Assembly (NCBI RefSeq): GCF_015319165.1
Contig: NZ_JADIVZ010000001.1
Coordinates: 310,001-374,000 of the forward strand
Direction: 5' to 3'
Source of the DNA: Nocardioides acrostichi
GTDB taxonomy: Bacteria; Actinomycetota; Actinomycetes; Propionibacteriales; Nocardioidaceae
DNA length: 64,000 nt
Shown: positions 1 through 11,000 of the stretch, piece by piece
How the letters are laid out: each line of letters starts with the position of its first letter
Position numbering within the stretch: the first letter of the stretch is position 1
The notes under the pieces: model-generated
What the model was told of the DNA's origin: nothing
Database searches by the model: none
Seen by the model: only the letters and a program-made list of their open reading frames with translations
Position numbers and translations under genes: made by a program

Positions 1-225
1 GACGGCGGGGAGTCCAGCCCGGCGTGTTACGACGAAGCAGCGTGCGCCGAGAAGCCGGACGGCGGGTACGTGCTGGCGACCAACCACGAGATGAATGACG
101 CCGCGAGCGCTCCCGTGCCGCATCGCCCGTGGGTCGGCCGGCCACGGGTACGTGTTCGAGGCCGCACGCTCACGCTGAGCATGCCTGGGGTCGCCCTTCT
201 GGGCGTGCTGGGCGGTGGCGCCGGC
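1..225. other. Left-edge region, no recognised gene
   Basis: A plus-strand frame is open from base 1 to a stop at 376-378, but its translation matches nothing I know and overlaps the broken DUF1801 gene on the other strand. I cannot tell whether it is the end of a gene entering from the left. Confidence 0.3.
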
Positions 226-581
226 TCAGTCGGTTTCGGTGCCTCGGAAGGCGACGACCCGCTGGACGAGGTCGAGTGGGGAGGAGGTTCCGCGTGGGGG
301 AGTTGCACCGACCCCCGACCTTGCTCGTACGACGCGACGTCAGCCGCGAAGGCCTTGCGGGCGACCGGCAGCGCGTAGAGCCCAGTGTGTGCGGCGAACC
401 CGCCCACGTACACCAGCGGTCGGCCGTGCAGCTGGTACCCGACCATCTGGTAGGTGAACGACTCCACGGAGTCCGGCGCCAACCGGTGCACCACGTCGCG
501 CACCGACTGCACCCGCTCGCGTGCGGTGTCGTCGAGGGCCGCCAGGCAGGCGGCCACCTCGGGTGACGTGGCGTCGTCCAT
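226..581 (-). pseudogene. DUF1801 (YdhG-like) protein gene with an internal frameshift
   Basis: The first ~95 residues (starting MDDATSPEVAACLAALDD, with FTYQMVGYQLHG and LVYVGGFAAHTGLYAL) have the DUF1801 pattern of small iron-chaperone-like proteins. After VQLPHAEP the frame runs into Pro/Ser/Thr-rich nonsense that would end at 27. The other frame carries the expected family ending PLDLVQRVVAFRGTETD and a stop at 226-228. The shift lies near 277-289, in a run of G and C bases. The start at 581 is chosen because a TACGCT box sits 7 bases upstream. Either a real pseudogene or a base-calling error; there is no partner gene. Confidence 0.6.
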
Positions 582-588
582 GGTGGGG

Positions 589-594
589 AGCGTA
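589..594 (-). promoter_or_regulatory. -10 box of the DUF1801 gene
   Basis: TACGCT on the minus strand, 7 bases before the ATG at 581, as in a leaderless transcript. The matching -35 position (TTTTCA, 17 bases further up) lies inside the neighbouring repeat array. Confidence 0.45.
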
Positions 595-611
595 AGAACG
601 TCCAGGGACAT

Positions 612-696
612 TGAAAATGGTGGCAGGTCACCTGAAAACTGGCGCCGGGTCACGTGAAAACTGGCGCCGGGTCACGTGAAAACTGGTGACGGGTCA
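612..696 (-). repeat. 22-bp tandem repeat array 1
   Basis: Three contiguous 22-bp units (631-652, 653-674, 675-696) and one decayed 19-bp unit (612-630). All read GTGAAAACTGG...GGGTCA on the plus strand, i.e. reverse orientation relative to the TGACC...AGTTTTCAC form. The array fills the space between two divergent genes. The same family recurs at 21697, 35143 and 57068. Confidence 0.9.
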
Positions 697-704
697 GCGG
701 TCAG

Positions 705-710
705 TAGGCT
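705..710 (+). promoter_or_regulatory. -10 box for the EEP-family gene
   Basis: TAGGCT followed after 6 bases by the GTG start at 717, so the transcript is probably leaderless. Confidence 0.6.
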
Positions 711-716
711 CGGCGC

Positions 717-1712
717 GTGCAGCGGTGGGGTGGGGCGATCCGAGGGTTGCTGCTGGGCATGGCAACCGTGCTGACCCTGGTCGCGGGCACGCTGACCGCG
801 GTGCGGATCGCGGGCTCCGAGGATGGGCCGTGGGTGCAGGCGGTGGCGCTGGTGCCGTGGGCGATCCCGGCCTGCGCGGCGGCGCTGGGGCTGCTGCTCC
901 TCGCGATCGCCCTGCCCGGACGACGGCACGTGCGCTCGCTGTCCTTCTGGGCCGCCGCCGTGGTCGGCGTCCTCGCGCTGCACCTGGTCTGGTGGGGTCC
1001 GATGCTGGTCGACGACGCGCCCGAGGCCGACGGGTCCGGCCTGAGCGTCATGACCGTGAACCTCTTCCAGGGCGAGGGCGACAGTGTGCAGGCGTTCGCC
1101 GCGGCCCGCGCCCACGACGTCGACGTGCTGGTGCTGGAGGAGGTGACGGTCGGCGACGTCGTCCGGATGGATCTCGACGGACTCGCCGACACCTACCCCT
1201 ACAGCATCGGCACCGCCCGACCGGACGGCCTCACCGACGGCACCGTCGTCTTCTCGCGCATCCCGCTCGGACCCGCCACCCGAGTGCCGACGATCATGCA
1301 GAGCTGGCTCGTCGACGTCGGCACCGGCGACGACGCCGTCACTCTGCTGGCCGTGCACCCGGCGGCGCCGGTCGACCCGCCCACGTGGCGGCGCGAGCAC
1401 GCGCTGATCCGCGCCGTGGTGGCCGATCGGCACCCCGATCTCGTGGTCGGCGACTTCAACGCGACCCTGGACCACCTGCCGATGCGCCGCCTGCTCGCCC
1501 TCGGCTACGCCGACGCCACCGAGCAGTCGGGTGGCGGGTGGCAGCCCACCTGGCCCTCGAACGGCCTCGGGCCGGCGTCGTGGCTGCCGCCGTTCGCCCA
1601 GATCGACCACGTGCTCGTGGCGAGTTCGCTGGCTGCACGGCACACGCAGGCGGTCGAGATCACCGGCACCGACCACCGGGGTCTCGTCGCGTACCTGACG
1701 CACACGTCGTGA
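717..1712 (+). CDS. Membrane-anchored endonuclease/exonuclease/phosphatase (EEP) family protein
   Basis: A 331-residue protein with about three hydrophobic N-terminal segments (residues ~8-105) followed by an EEP domain. EEP motifs visible are MTVNLFQGEG near the domain start, VLVLEEVT (metal-binding Glu), VVGDFNATLDHLPM (Asp/Asn pair) and the terminal TDHRGLVAYL (catalytic His). Family members cleave phosphodiester or phosphomonoester bonds with Mg2+. The membrane-plus-EEP layout is common in actinobacterial surface proteins, and the catalytic domain is probably extracellular. The substrate cannot be told. The GTG start is fixed by the -10 box 6 bases upstream. Confidence 0.8.
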   Translation: MQRWGGAIRGLLLGMATVLTLVAGTLTAVRIAGSEDGPWVQAVALVPWAIPACAAALGLLLLAIALPGRRHVRSLSFWAAAVVGVLALHLVWWGPMLVDDAPEADGSGLSVMTVNLFQGEGDSVQAFAAARAHDVDVLVLEEVTVGDVVRMDLDGLADTYPYSIGTARPDGLTDGTVVFSRIPLGPATRVPTIMQSWLVDVGTGDDAVTLLAVHPAAPVDPPTWRREHALIRAVVADRHPDLVVGDFNATLDHLPMRRLLALGYADATEQSGGGWQPTWPSNGLGPASWLPPFAQIDHVLVASSLAARHTQAVEITGTDHRGLVAYLTHTS

Positions 1713-1776
1713 GCGCGCCGTCCACACCCGTCGGGGCATCACCCGAAAGGCCCCTGGAAAGCAGCGCGCGACGCGA

Positions 1777-1782
1777 CACAGT
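1777..1782 (+). promoter_or_regulatory. Weak -10 box for the SRPBCC gene
   Basis: CACAGT, 6 bases before the ATG at 1789. It fits the leaderless layout but departs from the consensus at its first base. Confidence 0.35.
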
Positions 1783-1788
1783 GGGGGG

Positions 1789-2250
1789 ATGAGCGATCAG
1801 AGCATCACTGTCAGCCGCACGATCGACGCCTCCACGCAGGCCATCTTCGACGTGTTGTCGAACCCCGAGAAGCACACTCAGCTCGATGGGTCCGGCTTCG
1901 TCGTCAGCGACGAGAAGACCGACCGCATCACCGGTACCGGCCAGGTGTTCCGGATGAACATGACCGGCGACCACATGGGTGGCGACTACCAGACCGACAA
2001 CACAGTCACCGGCTTCGACCCCAACCACCTCATCTCGTGGCAGACCGCGCCAGCCGACACCGAGCCTCCGGGCTGGGAGTGGGTCTGGGAGCTCGCGGCC
2101 CAAGGCTCCGAATCCACCGAGGTGACCCTCACCTACGACTGGAGCAAGGTGACCGATCAGGATCTGCTCTCCAAGATCTCCTTCCCGCTCGTCGAGCAGC
2201 GTCAGCTCGAGGACAGCCTGGGCAACCTGGCGGCCGCGGTCTCGAGCTGA
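1789..2250 (+). CDS. SRPBCC (START-like) family protein
   Basis: A 153-residue single-domain protein. It opens with ITVSRTIDASTQAIFDVLSNPEKHTQLDGSG, the typical first strand and helices of the SRPBCC/polyketide-cyclase fold, a hydrophobic ligand-binding cup. It ends in a long C-terminal helix (VEQRQLEDSLGNLAAAV). No signal peptide, so cytoplasmic. These proteins bind lipids or small hydrophobic molecules; the ligand is unknown. It is a single gene between the EEP gene and the cysteine desulfurase operon. Confidence 0.75.
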   Translation: MSDQSITVSRTIDASTQAIFDVLSNPEKHTQLDGSGFVVSDEKTDRITGTGQVFRMNMTGDHMGGDYQTDNTVTGFDPNHLISWQTAPADTEPPGWEWVWELAAQGSESTEVTLTYDWSKVTDQDLLSKISFPLVEQRQLEDSLGNLAAAVSS

Positions 2251-2320
2251 GGCCGACCCTGGCCGGCGCCGTTCGACCCCGCCCCGCGACGGGCATGGCC
2301 GGGTCGGTCGGACGGCGCCG

Positions 2321-2326
2321 TAGGCT
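2321..2326 (+). promoter_or_regulatory. -10 box for the cysteine desulfurase operon
   Basis: TAGGCT, 9 bases before the ATG at 2336; probably a leaderless or nearly leaderless transcript. Confidence 0.5.
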
Positions 2327-2335
2327 GGGCGCGTC

Positions 2336-3526
2336 ATGTCCGAGAAGCGCATCGTCTACCTCGACCACGCGGCCACGACCCCCATGGTCGACGCCGCGAT
2401 CGAGGCCGTGACCGCGCACCTGCGCGACGGCGCCAACGCCTCCTCGCTGCACGCGTCCGGACGACGGGCCCGACGCGTCGTCGAGGAGTCGCGCGAGCGC
2501 GTGGCGCAGGCGTTGGACTGCCGCCCCGGTGAGGTGGTGTTCACCTCGGGTGGCACCGAGGCCGACAACCTCGCGATGAAGGGCATCTACTGCGCTCGGC
2601 ACGCCGCCGACCCGCGTCGCGCCCGCATCCTCACCACCGCGGTCGAGCACCACGCCGTGCTCGACCCGCTCGAGTGTCTCGCCGAGAAGCACGGTGCGAA
2701 CGTCGAACTGCTGCCGGTCGACGCCGACGGCCGGCTCGACCTCGCGGTCCTGCGGGCCTCGGTCGAGCGCGATCCGTCGTCGATAGCCCTGGTCAGCGTT
2801 ATGTGGGCCAACAACGAGGTGGGTACGCTCCAGCCGGTCGACGAGGTGGTGGCCGTCGCGGCCGAGCACGGCATCCCCGTGCACAGCGATGCCGTGCAAG
2901 CGGTGGGCGCCGTGCCGGTGTCGTTCGCCCGCTCGGGAGTCGACGCCCTCACCGTCTCCGCGCACAAGGTCGGTGGCCCCCTCGGGGTGGGGGCGCTGGT
3001 GGTGCGCCGTGAAACCGATCTCCAGCCGCTCCTGCACGGCGGCGGCCAGGAGCGCGACCTGCGCAGCGGCACGCTCGACGTGCCCGGAGTGGCGGGCTTC
3101 GCCGCGGCCCTCGAGCTGGCCGTCAAGCAGCGCAGCGAGGCGGCCGAGCAGCGGGCCTCCCTGCGTCAGCGCCTCGTCGCCGGCGTGCAGGCGGCCGTGC
3201 CCGACGCCGTCCTCAACGGGCCGGGTCCGGACTCCTGGCACGAGCAGCGGCTGCCGGGCAACGTGCACCTCTCCTTCCCCGGCTGCGAGGGCGACTCGCT
3301 GCTCATGCTCCTCGACGCCCGGGGCATCGAGTGCTCCACGGGCTCGGCATGCTCCGCGGGCGTGCCTCAGGCCTCGCACGTGCTGCTGGCGATGGGCCGC
3401 GACGACGACGCCGCGCGCAGTTCGCTGCGGTTCACGCTCGGCCACACCAGCACCGAGGCCGACGTCGACGCGCTGTCGGCCGCGATCGCCGGCTGCGTGG
3501 AGCGAGCGCGGGCGGCCAAGCTGTGA
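2336..3526 (+). CDS. iscS: Cysteine desulfurase (NifS/IscS type)
   Basis: A 396-residue PLP enzyme that converts cysteine to alanine and hands the sulfur on as a persulfide. The PLP lysine lies in SAHKVGGPLGVGAL, the catalytic cysteine in ECSTGSACSAG, and HAATTPM near the N-terminus is typical. It is followed directly by mnmA, the tRNA 2-thiouridylase that needs this sulfur, so its main job is probably tRNA thiolation and possibly Fe-S assembly. The same pairing is known in mycobacteria. A GTGA overlap links it to a 17-residue micro-ORF. The symbol could equally be nifS. Confidence 0.93.
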   Translation: MSEKRIVYLDHAATTPMVDAAIEAVTAHLRDGANASSLHASGRRARRVVEESRERVAQALDCRPGEVVFTSGGTEADNLAMKGIYCARHAADPRRARILTTAVEHHAVLDPLECLAEKHGANVELLPVDADGRLDLAVLRASVERDPSSIALVSVMWANNEVGTLQPVDEVVAVAAEHGIPVHSDAVQAVGAVPVSFARSGVDALTVSAHKVGGPLGVGALVVRRETDLQPLLHGGGQERDLRSGTLDVPGVAGFAAALELAVKQRSEAAEQRASLRQRLVAGVQAAVPDAVLNGPGPDSWHEQRLPGNVHLSFPGCEGDSLLMLLDARGIECSTGSACSAGVPQASHVLLAMGRDDDAARSSLRFTLGHTSTEADVDALSAAIAGCVERARAAKL

Positions 3527-3576
3527 CCATCGTGTTCCTCGTTCTGGCGCTCCTCGGAGCCCTGCTCGCGCTGTGA
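3523..3576 (+). CDS. Candidate 17-residue hydrophobic micro-ORF
   Basis: GTG at 3523 overlaps the desulfurase stop by four bases (GTGA) and encodes [17 protein letters not shown], then a stop 10 bases before the mnmA ATG. The peptide is one unbroken hydrophobic stretch long enough to span a membrane. The tight spacing suggests translational coupling. It may instead only carry ribosomes from the desulfurase stop to the mnmA ribosome-binding site (GAGGA at 3575-3579). Not a family I know. Confidence 0.4.
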   Translation: MTIVFLVLALLGALLAL

Positions 3577-3586
3577 GGATCCACTC

Positions 3587-4690
3587 ATGAGAGTCCTGGC
3601 TGCCATGTCCGGCGGTGTCGACTCCGCGGTCGCCGCAGCGCGTGCCGTCGATGCCGGCCACGACGTCACCGGGGTGCACCTCGCGCTCTCGCGCAACCCG
3701 GCGTCCTACCGCTCCGGCGCGCGCGGCTGCTGCACGATCGAGGACAGCAACGACGCGCGGCGGGCGGCCGACGTGATCGGCATCCCGTTCTACGTGTGGG
3801 ATCTCTCCGAGCGGTTCCACGAGGACGTCGTGGAGAACTTCCTCGACACCTACGCCGCCGGCCAGACGCCCAACCCGTGCCTGCGCTGCAACGAGAAGAT
3901 CAAGTTCGCCGCGGTGCTCGAGCGCGGCCTCGCGCTGGGCTTCGACGCTGTGGCCACCGGGCACTACGCGGTGCTGCGTGAGGGCGCGGACGGCGTCGAG
4001 ATGCACCGCTCGGTCGATGCCGCCAAGGACCAGTCCTACGTGCTCGGTGTGCTCGACCAGCACCAACTGCGGCACTCGCTGTTCCCCCTCGGCGGCTCGG
4101 AGAAGACAGACGTGCGGGCCGAGGCCGCCGAGCGCGGACTGCTCGTGGCCGACAAGCCGGACTCCCACGACATCTGCTTCATCGCCGACGGTGACACCGG
4201 CGGCTGGCTGCGCGAGAAGCTGGGGGAGCGGGCCACCCACGAGCGCGGCGAGATCGTCGACGACGCCACCGGCGAGGTGCTCGGTCAGCACGCGGGCAGC
4301 TACGGGTTCACGATCGGGCAGCGCAAGGGCCTGCGCCTCGGCACCCCCGCGCCCGACGGCAAGCCCCGCTTCGTGCTCGACATCGAGCCGGTCAGCGGCA
4401 CGGTGCGCGTGGGCCCACGCGAGCGGCTCGCGGTGCAGCGGCTGACCGCTGACAAGCCGCGCTGGTGCGGTGCCGCGCCGTCCGGGCCGTTGGAGTGCAC
4501 CGTGCAGTTGCGTGCGCATGGGGAGGAGCACCGGGCCGTCGTACGCGTCGAGGGCGAGCGGGTCGACGTCGAGCTTCTCGACCACGCCTCCGGCATCGCG
4601 CCGGGTCAGGCCGTCGTGGTCTACGACGCCACGCGCGTCGTCGGCTCCGCCACGATCACGGCTACCGAGCGCGTGGAGGCGAGCGCGTGA
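3587..4690 (+). CDS. mnmA: tRNA-specific 2-thiouridylase MnmA
   Basis: A 367-residue enzyme that thiolates uridine 34 of Lys, Glu and Gln tRNAs using ATP and persulfide sulfur. Visible motifs are the PP-loop [11 protein letters not shown] near residue 8, [14 protein letters not shown] carrying the nucleophilic Cys, [10 protein letters not shown], and DSHDICFI carrying the second catalytic Cys. A beta-barrel C-terminal domain follows. A GAGGA ribosome-binding site lies 7 bases before the ATG. It is third in the desulfurase operon, with its sulfur donor upstream. Confidence 0.95.
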   Translation: MRVLAAMSGGVDSAVAAARAVDAGHDVTGVHLALSRNPASYRSGARGCCTIEDSNDARRAADVIGIPFYVWDLSERFHEDVVENFLDTYAAGQTPNPCLRCNEKIKFAAVLERGLALGFDAVATGHYAVLREGADGVEMHRSVDAAKDQSYVLGVLDQHQLRHSLFPLGGSEKTDVRAEAAERGLLVADKPDSHDICFIADGDTGGWLREKLGERATHERGEIVDDATGEVLGQHAGSYGFTIGQRKGLRLGTPAPDGKPRFVLDIEPVSGTVRVGPRERLAVQRLTADKPRWCGAAPSGPLECTVQLRAHGEEHRAVVRVEGERVDVELLDHASGIAPGQAVVVYDATRVVGSATITATERVEASA

Positions 4691-5724
4691 GCGTGCTCGC
4701 CACGGGCGTCGGGTCGATGCCCGGCGGAGGTGGCTCCCAGGCCGACGACGCCCGCGCCTTCCGCGAGGCCGTGCGTGTGGTGCTCGGTGAGCTCGGACCC
4801 TCCGACCGAGCCGGCCAGGGCCTCCCGTTCCTGCCCGAGCTGCCCGGGCGCGGTGCCACCGCCTCGATGACCGGCCGCTCGCTCGCCGTGCTCGAGGGCC
4901 TGGACGTCGACCTCCAGCCCGCCGGCTGGCGACTCACCGGCACCTCGGGCACCCCCGGGCTCGACCACCGTCGCACCCGGTCGCTGCTCGCCCAGGATCT
5001 CGACACCCTCGAGGAGCTCGCCGACGGCTACGAGGGTGCGTTCAAGATCCAGGTGGCCGGGCCGTGGACCCTGGCCGCCACGGTCGAGAAGCCGCGCGGG
5101 GAGAAGGTGCTCTCCGACCACGGTGCCCGTCGCGAGCTGGCCGAGTCGCTCGCGGAGGGGTTGGCCGACCATGTGGCCGACGTGCGCCGCCGGCTGCCGA
5201 ACCTCGACCGGCTCGTGGTGCAGGTCGACGAGCCGGCGCTGGCCGCCGTGCTGGGCGGCGCGGTGCCGAACGCCAGCGGGTTCCACCGGCTGCGCTCGGT
5301 CGACCGGTCGGAGGCGTCGGCGCTGCTCGGGCAGGTGCTGGATGTCGTGAGCGGTGCCGGCGCGGAACCGTGGGTGCACGCCTGCGCCGCGGGTACGCCG
5401 TGGGCGCTGGTGCGTGGCGCCGGCGCACGTGGCCTCGTGGTCGACCTCGGAGTGCTCGGGGCTGCCGACCACGACGTGCTCGCCGAGGCCTTCGAGGCGG
5501 AGGAGACCGTGGTGCTCGGCGTCGTGCCGGGCACCGATCCGGGCGTCTTGCCGACCGAGGCCGGCGTCGTCGCGCGGGTCGAACGGTGGCTGGACATGCT
5601 CGGCCTCGACCCGGCGTCGGGTCACCTCGGCCTGGCGCCCGCCTGCGGCCTCGCGGGTGCGTCGGCCCACGACGCGCGCGAGGCGCTGACCCTGCTGCGG
5701 GCCAGCGCCTCCCGGTTGAGCTGA
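4687..5724 (+). CDS. MetE-like (B12-independent methionine synthase-like) protein
   Basis: A 345-residue protein starting at GTG overlapping the mnmA stop (GTGA). ATGVGSMPG at the N-terminus, [14 protein letters not shown] in the middle and [18 protein letters not shown] near the C-terminus match the UROD/MetE-core barrel, including a zinc-type His/Cys arrangement. It is less than half the length of full MetE and lacks the N-terminal half. An equivalent gene sits between mnmA and ligA in mycobacteria. The acceptor and methyl donor are unknown, so calling it a methionine synthase would be an over-claim. Confidence 0.75.
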   Translation: MSVLATGVGSMPGGGGSQADDARAFREAVRVVLGELGPSDRAGQGLPFLPELPGRGATASMTGRSLAVLEGLDVDLQPAGWRLTGTSGTPGLDHRRTRSLLAQDLDTLEELADGYEGAFKIQVAGPWTLAATVEKPRGEKVLSDHGARRELAESLAEGLADHVADVRRRLPNLDRLVVQVDEPALAAVLGGAVPNASGFHRLRSVDRSEASALLGQVLDVVSGAGAEPWVHACAAGTPWALVRGAGARGLVVDLGVLGAADHDVLAEAFEAEETVVLGVVPGTDPGVLPTEAGVVARVERWLDMLGLDPASGHLGLAPACGLAGASAHDAREALTLLRASASRLS

Positions 5725-5736
5725 GCCTGCGGCCGG

Positions 5737-7314
5737 TCAGACGCCGGCGGTGACCGGCTCGGGTCCGTCGGTGGCGAGCTCGGAGTGCTTGACGCCGAGC
5801 AGAGCCCAGATGATCACCGAGACACCCCAGATCATGAAGGCGCCGGTGAGGAACGCGGTGGTCGCGCCGTGGGCGAACCCGAGGGCCGCCGCCTGCTGCG
5901 GGTCGGTGCCGCCCGCGACGAGCTCGCCGGCTCGCTGTGTCGCGTAGTGGGAGGCCACCGTCGAGAGGATGGCCAGACCCAGGGCGCCGCCGACCTGCTG
6001 CATGGTGGTCAGCACGCCGGACCCGATGCCGGCGTCCTGCGCCGGGATGCCGTGCACCGCGGTGAGCGTCATCGGGATGAAGGTCAGACCCATGCCCAAC
6101 GACATCGTGACGATGAAAGGCATGACGTCGGTCCAGTAGTGGACGGAGCCGACCTCGAGCCGGCTGAACATGAAGAGGCTGAACCCGGAGAGGAGGGTGC
6201 CGCTGCCGGAGATGAAGCGCGGGTCGATCCGTGCGATGAGCTTCGAGGCCGAGGTGGCGCCGAAGATCATGCCGAACGCGAACGGCAGGAAGGCGAAGCC
6301 GGCGCGTAGCGGCGAGTAGCCCATCACGTTCTGGATGTAGAGCGAGAGGAAGTAGAACATCGCGAACATCGCCGCCGGGGTGAGGAGCATCGAGAAGAAC
6401 GCCACCGAGCGGTAGCGGCTGGCGAAGATGCGCAGCGGCAGCAGCGGGTGCTGGACCCGTCGCTCGAGCAGCACGAAGCCGACCAGCAGCACGACGCCCA
6501 CGATCATGGTGACGATCGCGACGGGGTCGCCCCAGCCGTACGGCGTGCCGGCCTGCGGGTTGCCCGCCGGCACCGTGGAGGGGTCGATGTTGCCGGTGCG
6601 GGTGATGCCGAAGACGACCGCGAGCAGGCCCACGGTGGCGAGGATCGCGCCGGGGACGTCGAGCCAGCCCTCGTGGTGGTCGGAGTCGGGCAGCAGGCGG
6701 GGGGCCAAGAACGCGGCGCCCAGGCCGATCGGCACGTTGATGAGGAAGGTCAGCCGCCAGCCCCACTCGGGGTCGAGGTCGGTGAGCCAGCCTCCGAGCA
6801 CCAGGCCGATCGCGGCACCGATGCCGGCCATCGCGGCGAACACCGAGAAGGCACGGTTGCGCTGCGGTCCGGCCGGGAAGGTGGTGGTGATCAGGGCCAG
6901 GGCGGACGGCGAGGCCAACGCCGCCGCGAGACCCTGCACGCCGCGTGAGCCGAGCAGCATGCCCTCGTTCTGGGCGAGCCCGCCCACCGCGGAGGCGATC
7001 GCGAACAGCGCCACGCCGATCATGAAGATGCGCCGGCGACCGTAGAGGTCGCCCAGACGGCCGCCGAGCAGCAGCAGACCGCCGAAGGCGAGCGCGTAGC
7101 CGGTGACGATCCAGCTGAGGTTGGCGAAGGTGATGTCGAGGCTGGCCTGGATCTTCGGCAGCGCGATGTTGGCGATGGTGCTGTCGAGCACCACCATGAG
7201 CTGGGCGACGCAGATCAACACCAGCGCCCACGCGGCGTGGCGCGGGGGGCGGGTCGCTTCGTCGGCGGCGGGGACGACCGGCTCGTCGGCCGGCGCTTTC
7301 GTGAGGTCGGTCAT
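5737..7314 (-). CDS. MFS drug exporter, DHA2 (EmrB/QacA) family, 14 TM
   Basis: A 525-residue transporter of DHA2 length with about 14 membrane segments. Motif C-like and motif A sequences are visible: LVVLDSTIANIALPKIQ at the first helix and GGRLGDLYGRRRIFMIG after the second. Such proteins export drugs or toxic cations by proton antiport. The start at 7314 (MTDLTKAP) gives a short cytoplasmic N-terminus, and the much longer open frame upstream overlaps the regulator. It lies 29 bases downstream of a TetR gene on the same strand, so the two likely form one autoregulated unit. Confidence 0.9.
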   Translation of the reverse strand: MTDLTKAPADEPVVPAADEATRPPRHAAWALVLICVAQLMVVLDSTIANIALPKIQASLDITFANLSWIVTGYALAFGGLLLLGGRLGDLYGRRRIFMIGVALFAIASAVGGLAQNEGMLLGSRGVQGLAAALASPSALALITTTFPAGPQRNRAFSVFAAMAGIGAAIGLVLGGWLTDLDPEWGWRLTFLINVPIGLGAAFLAPRLLPDSDHHEGWLDVPGAILATVGLLAVVFGITRTGNIDPSTVPAGNPQAGTPYGWGDPVAIVTMIVGVVLLVGFVLLERRVQHPLLPLRIFASRYRSVAFFSMLLTPAAMFAMFYFLSLYIQNVMGYSPLRAGFAFLPFAFGMIFGATSASKLIARIDPRFISGSGTLLSGFSLFMFSRLEVGSVHYWTDVMPFIVTMSLGMGLTFIPMTLTAVHGIPAQDAGIGSGVLTTMQQVGGALGLAILSTVASHYATQRAGELVAGGTDPQQAAALGFAHGATTAFLTGAFMIWGVSVIIWALLGVKHSELATDGPEPVTAGV

Positions 7315-7343
7315 GGCTGTCTCTCGGGTGCGAGCGGAGTGGG

Positions 7344-7928
7344 TCAGGCGCCGCGGGTCGCGGCGGGGAGGATGACGTGGTCGACGATGCGCGCGACGCA
7401 TGCCTCGTCGGGTGGATCGCCGAGCACGAACGCGCGGTGCAGCACGATGCCGGGCAGGGCGGGGGCCAGGAGGTCGATGTCGAGGTCGTCGGCGACCTCG
7501 CCCCGGAGCCGGGCCCGCTCCCAGATCTCCCGCGTGCGCGCGACCCTGGGCGCGATGACCTCGGCGTGGAACCGCGCCGCGAACGTCGGGTTCGTGGCCA
7601 CGGTGGTGAGGAGGGCGGCCAGCCGCTCGCGCTGCTCGGGCGCCTGGTGGCCACAGTGACTGGCGATGAGATCGCCGCGCAGCGAGCCGGTGTCGGGCAC
7701 CTCGAACGGCCCCTTGGAATGAGCCAGCGCCGAGACGACGAGCTCCTCCTTGCCCTCCCACCGCCGGTAGAGCGTCGCCTTGGAGGCACGCGCCCTCATG
7801 GCGACGGCGTCCATCGTGAGTCGGTCGTAGCCGACCTCGACCAGCACTTCGAGGCACGCGTCGAGGATCTCGGTCTCGCGGTCGCCCTCGACCCGCGGAC
7901 GGGACGGAGCGTCGTCGGTGAGGGTCAC
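7344..7928 (-). CDS. TetR-family repressor of the MFS exporter
   Basis: A 194-residue protein with an N-terminal helix-turn-helix (ILDACLEVLVEVGYDRLTMDAVAMRARASKATLYRRW split over residues ~20-56) and a divergent ligand-binding C-terminal half. It is the first gene of the unit and the exporter follows, so it most likely represses both. A near-palindrome lies 15 bases upstream of its GTG start. The inducer is unknown. Confidence 0.88.
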   Translation of the reverse strand: MTLTDDAPSRPRVEGDRETEILDACLEVLVEVGYDRLTMDAVAMRARASKATLYRRWEGKEELVVSALAHSKGPFEVPDTGSLRGDLIASHCGHQAPEQRERLAALLTTVATNPTFAARFHAEVIAPRVARTREIWERARLRGEVADDLDIDLLAPALPGIVLHRAFVLGDPPDEACVARIVDHVILPAATRGA

Positions 7929-7942
7929 CCTGCCTCCGATGG

Positions 7943-7959
7943 AACGGAACGGTTTCGTT
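7943..7959. promoter_or_regulatory. Candidate operator for the TetR/MFS unit
   Basis: Arms AACGGAAC and GTTTCGTT flank a single central G and pair at 7 of 8 positions. Size and position, just upstream of the regulator start at 7928, fit a TetR-family operator. Confidence 0.5.
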
Positions 7960-7973
7960 TCATCGAACGATAG

Positions 7974-10937
<2,964 letters not shown>

Positions 10938-10988
10938 GCACGCCCACGTCGCGCCGACGACACCTGTCGGTACCGCGCGAGGGTGGTC

Positions 10989-10994
10989 TAGATT
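10989..10994 (+). promoter_or_regulatory. -10 box for the low-complexity membrane protein
   Basis: TAGATT followed after 6 bases by the GTG at 11001; leaderless layout. Confidence 0.6.
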
Positions 10995-11000
10995 GCTGCC

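Noticed and set aside
2129..4585. Long minus-strand open frame (over 800 codons) opposite the cysteine desulfurase and mnmA
   Set aside because: It is antisense to two recognisable enzymes; high GC makes such shadow frames common. The translation is Arg/Gly/Val-rich with no domain. The same reasoning excludes the long frames at 49366-52068, 5042-7789 and 18135 upstream of the EcfA start.
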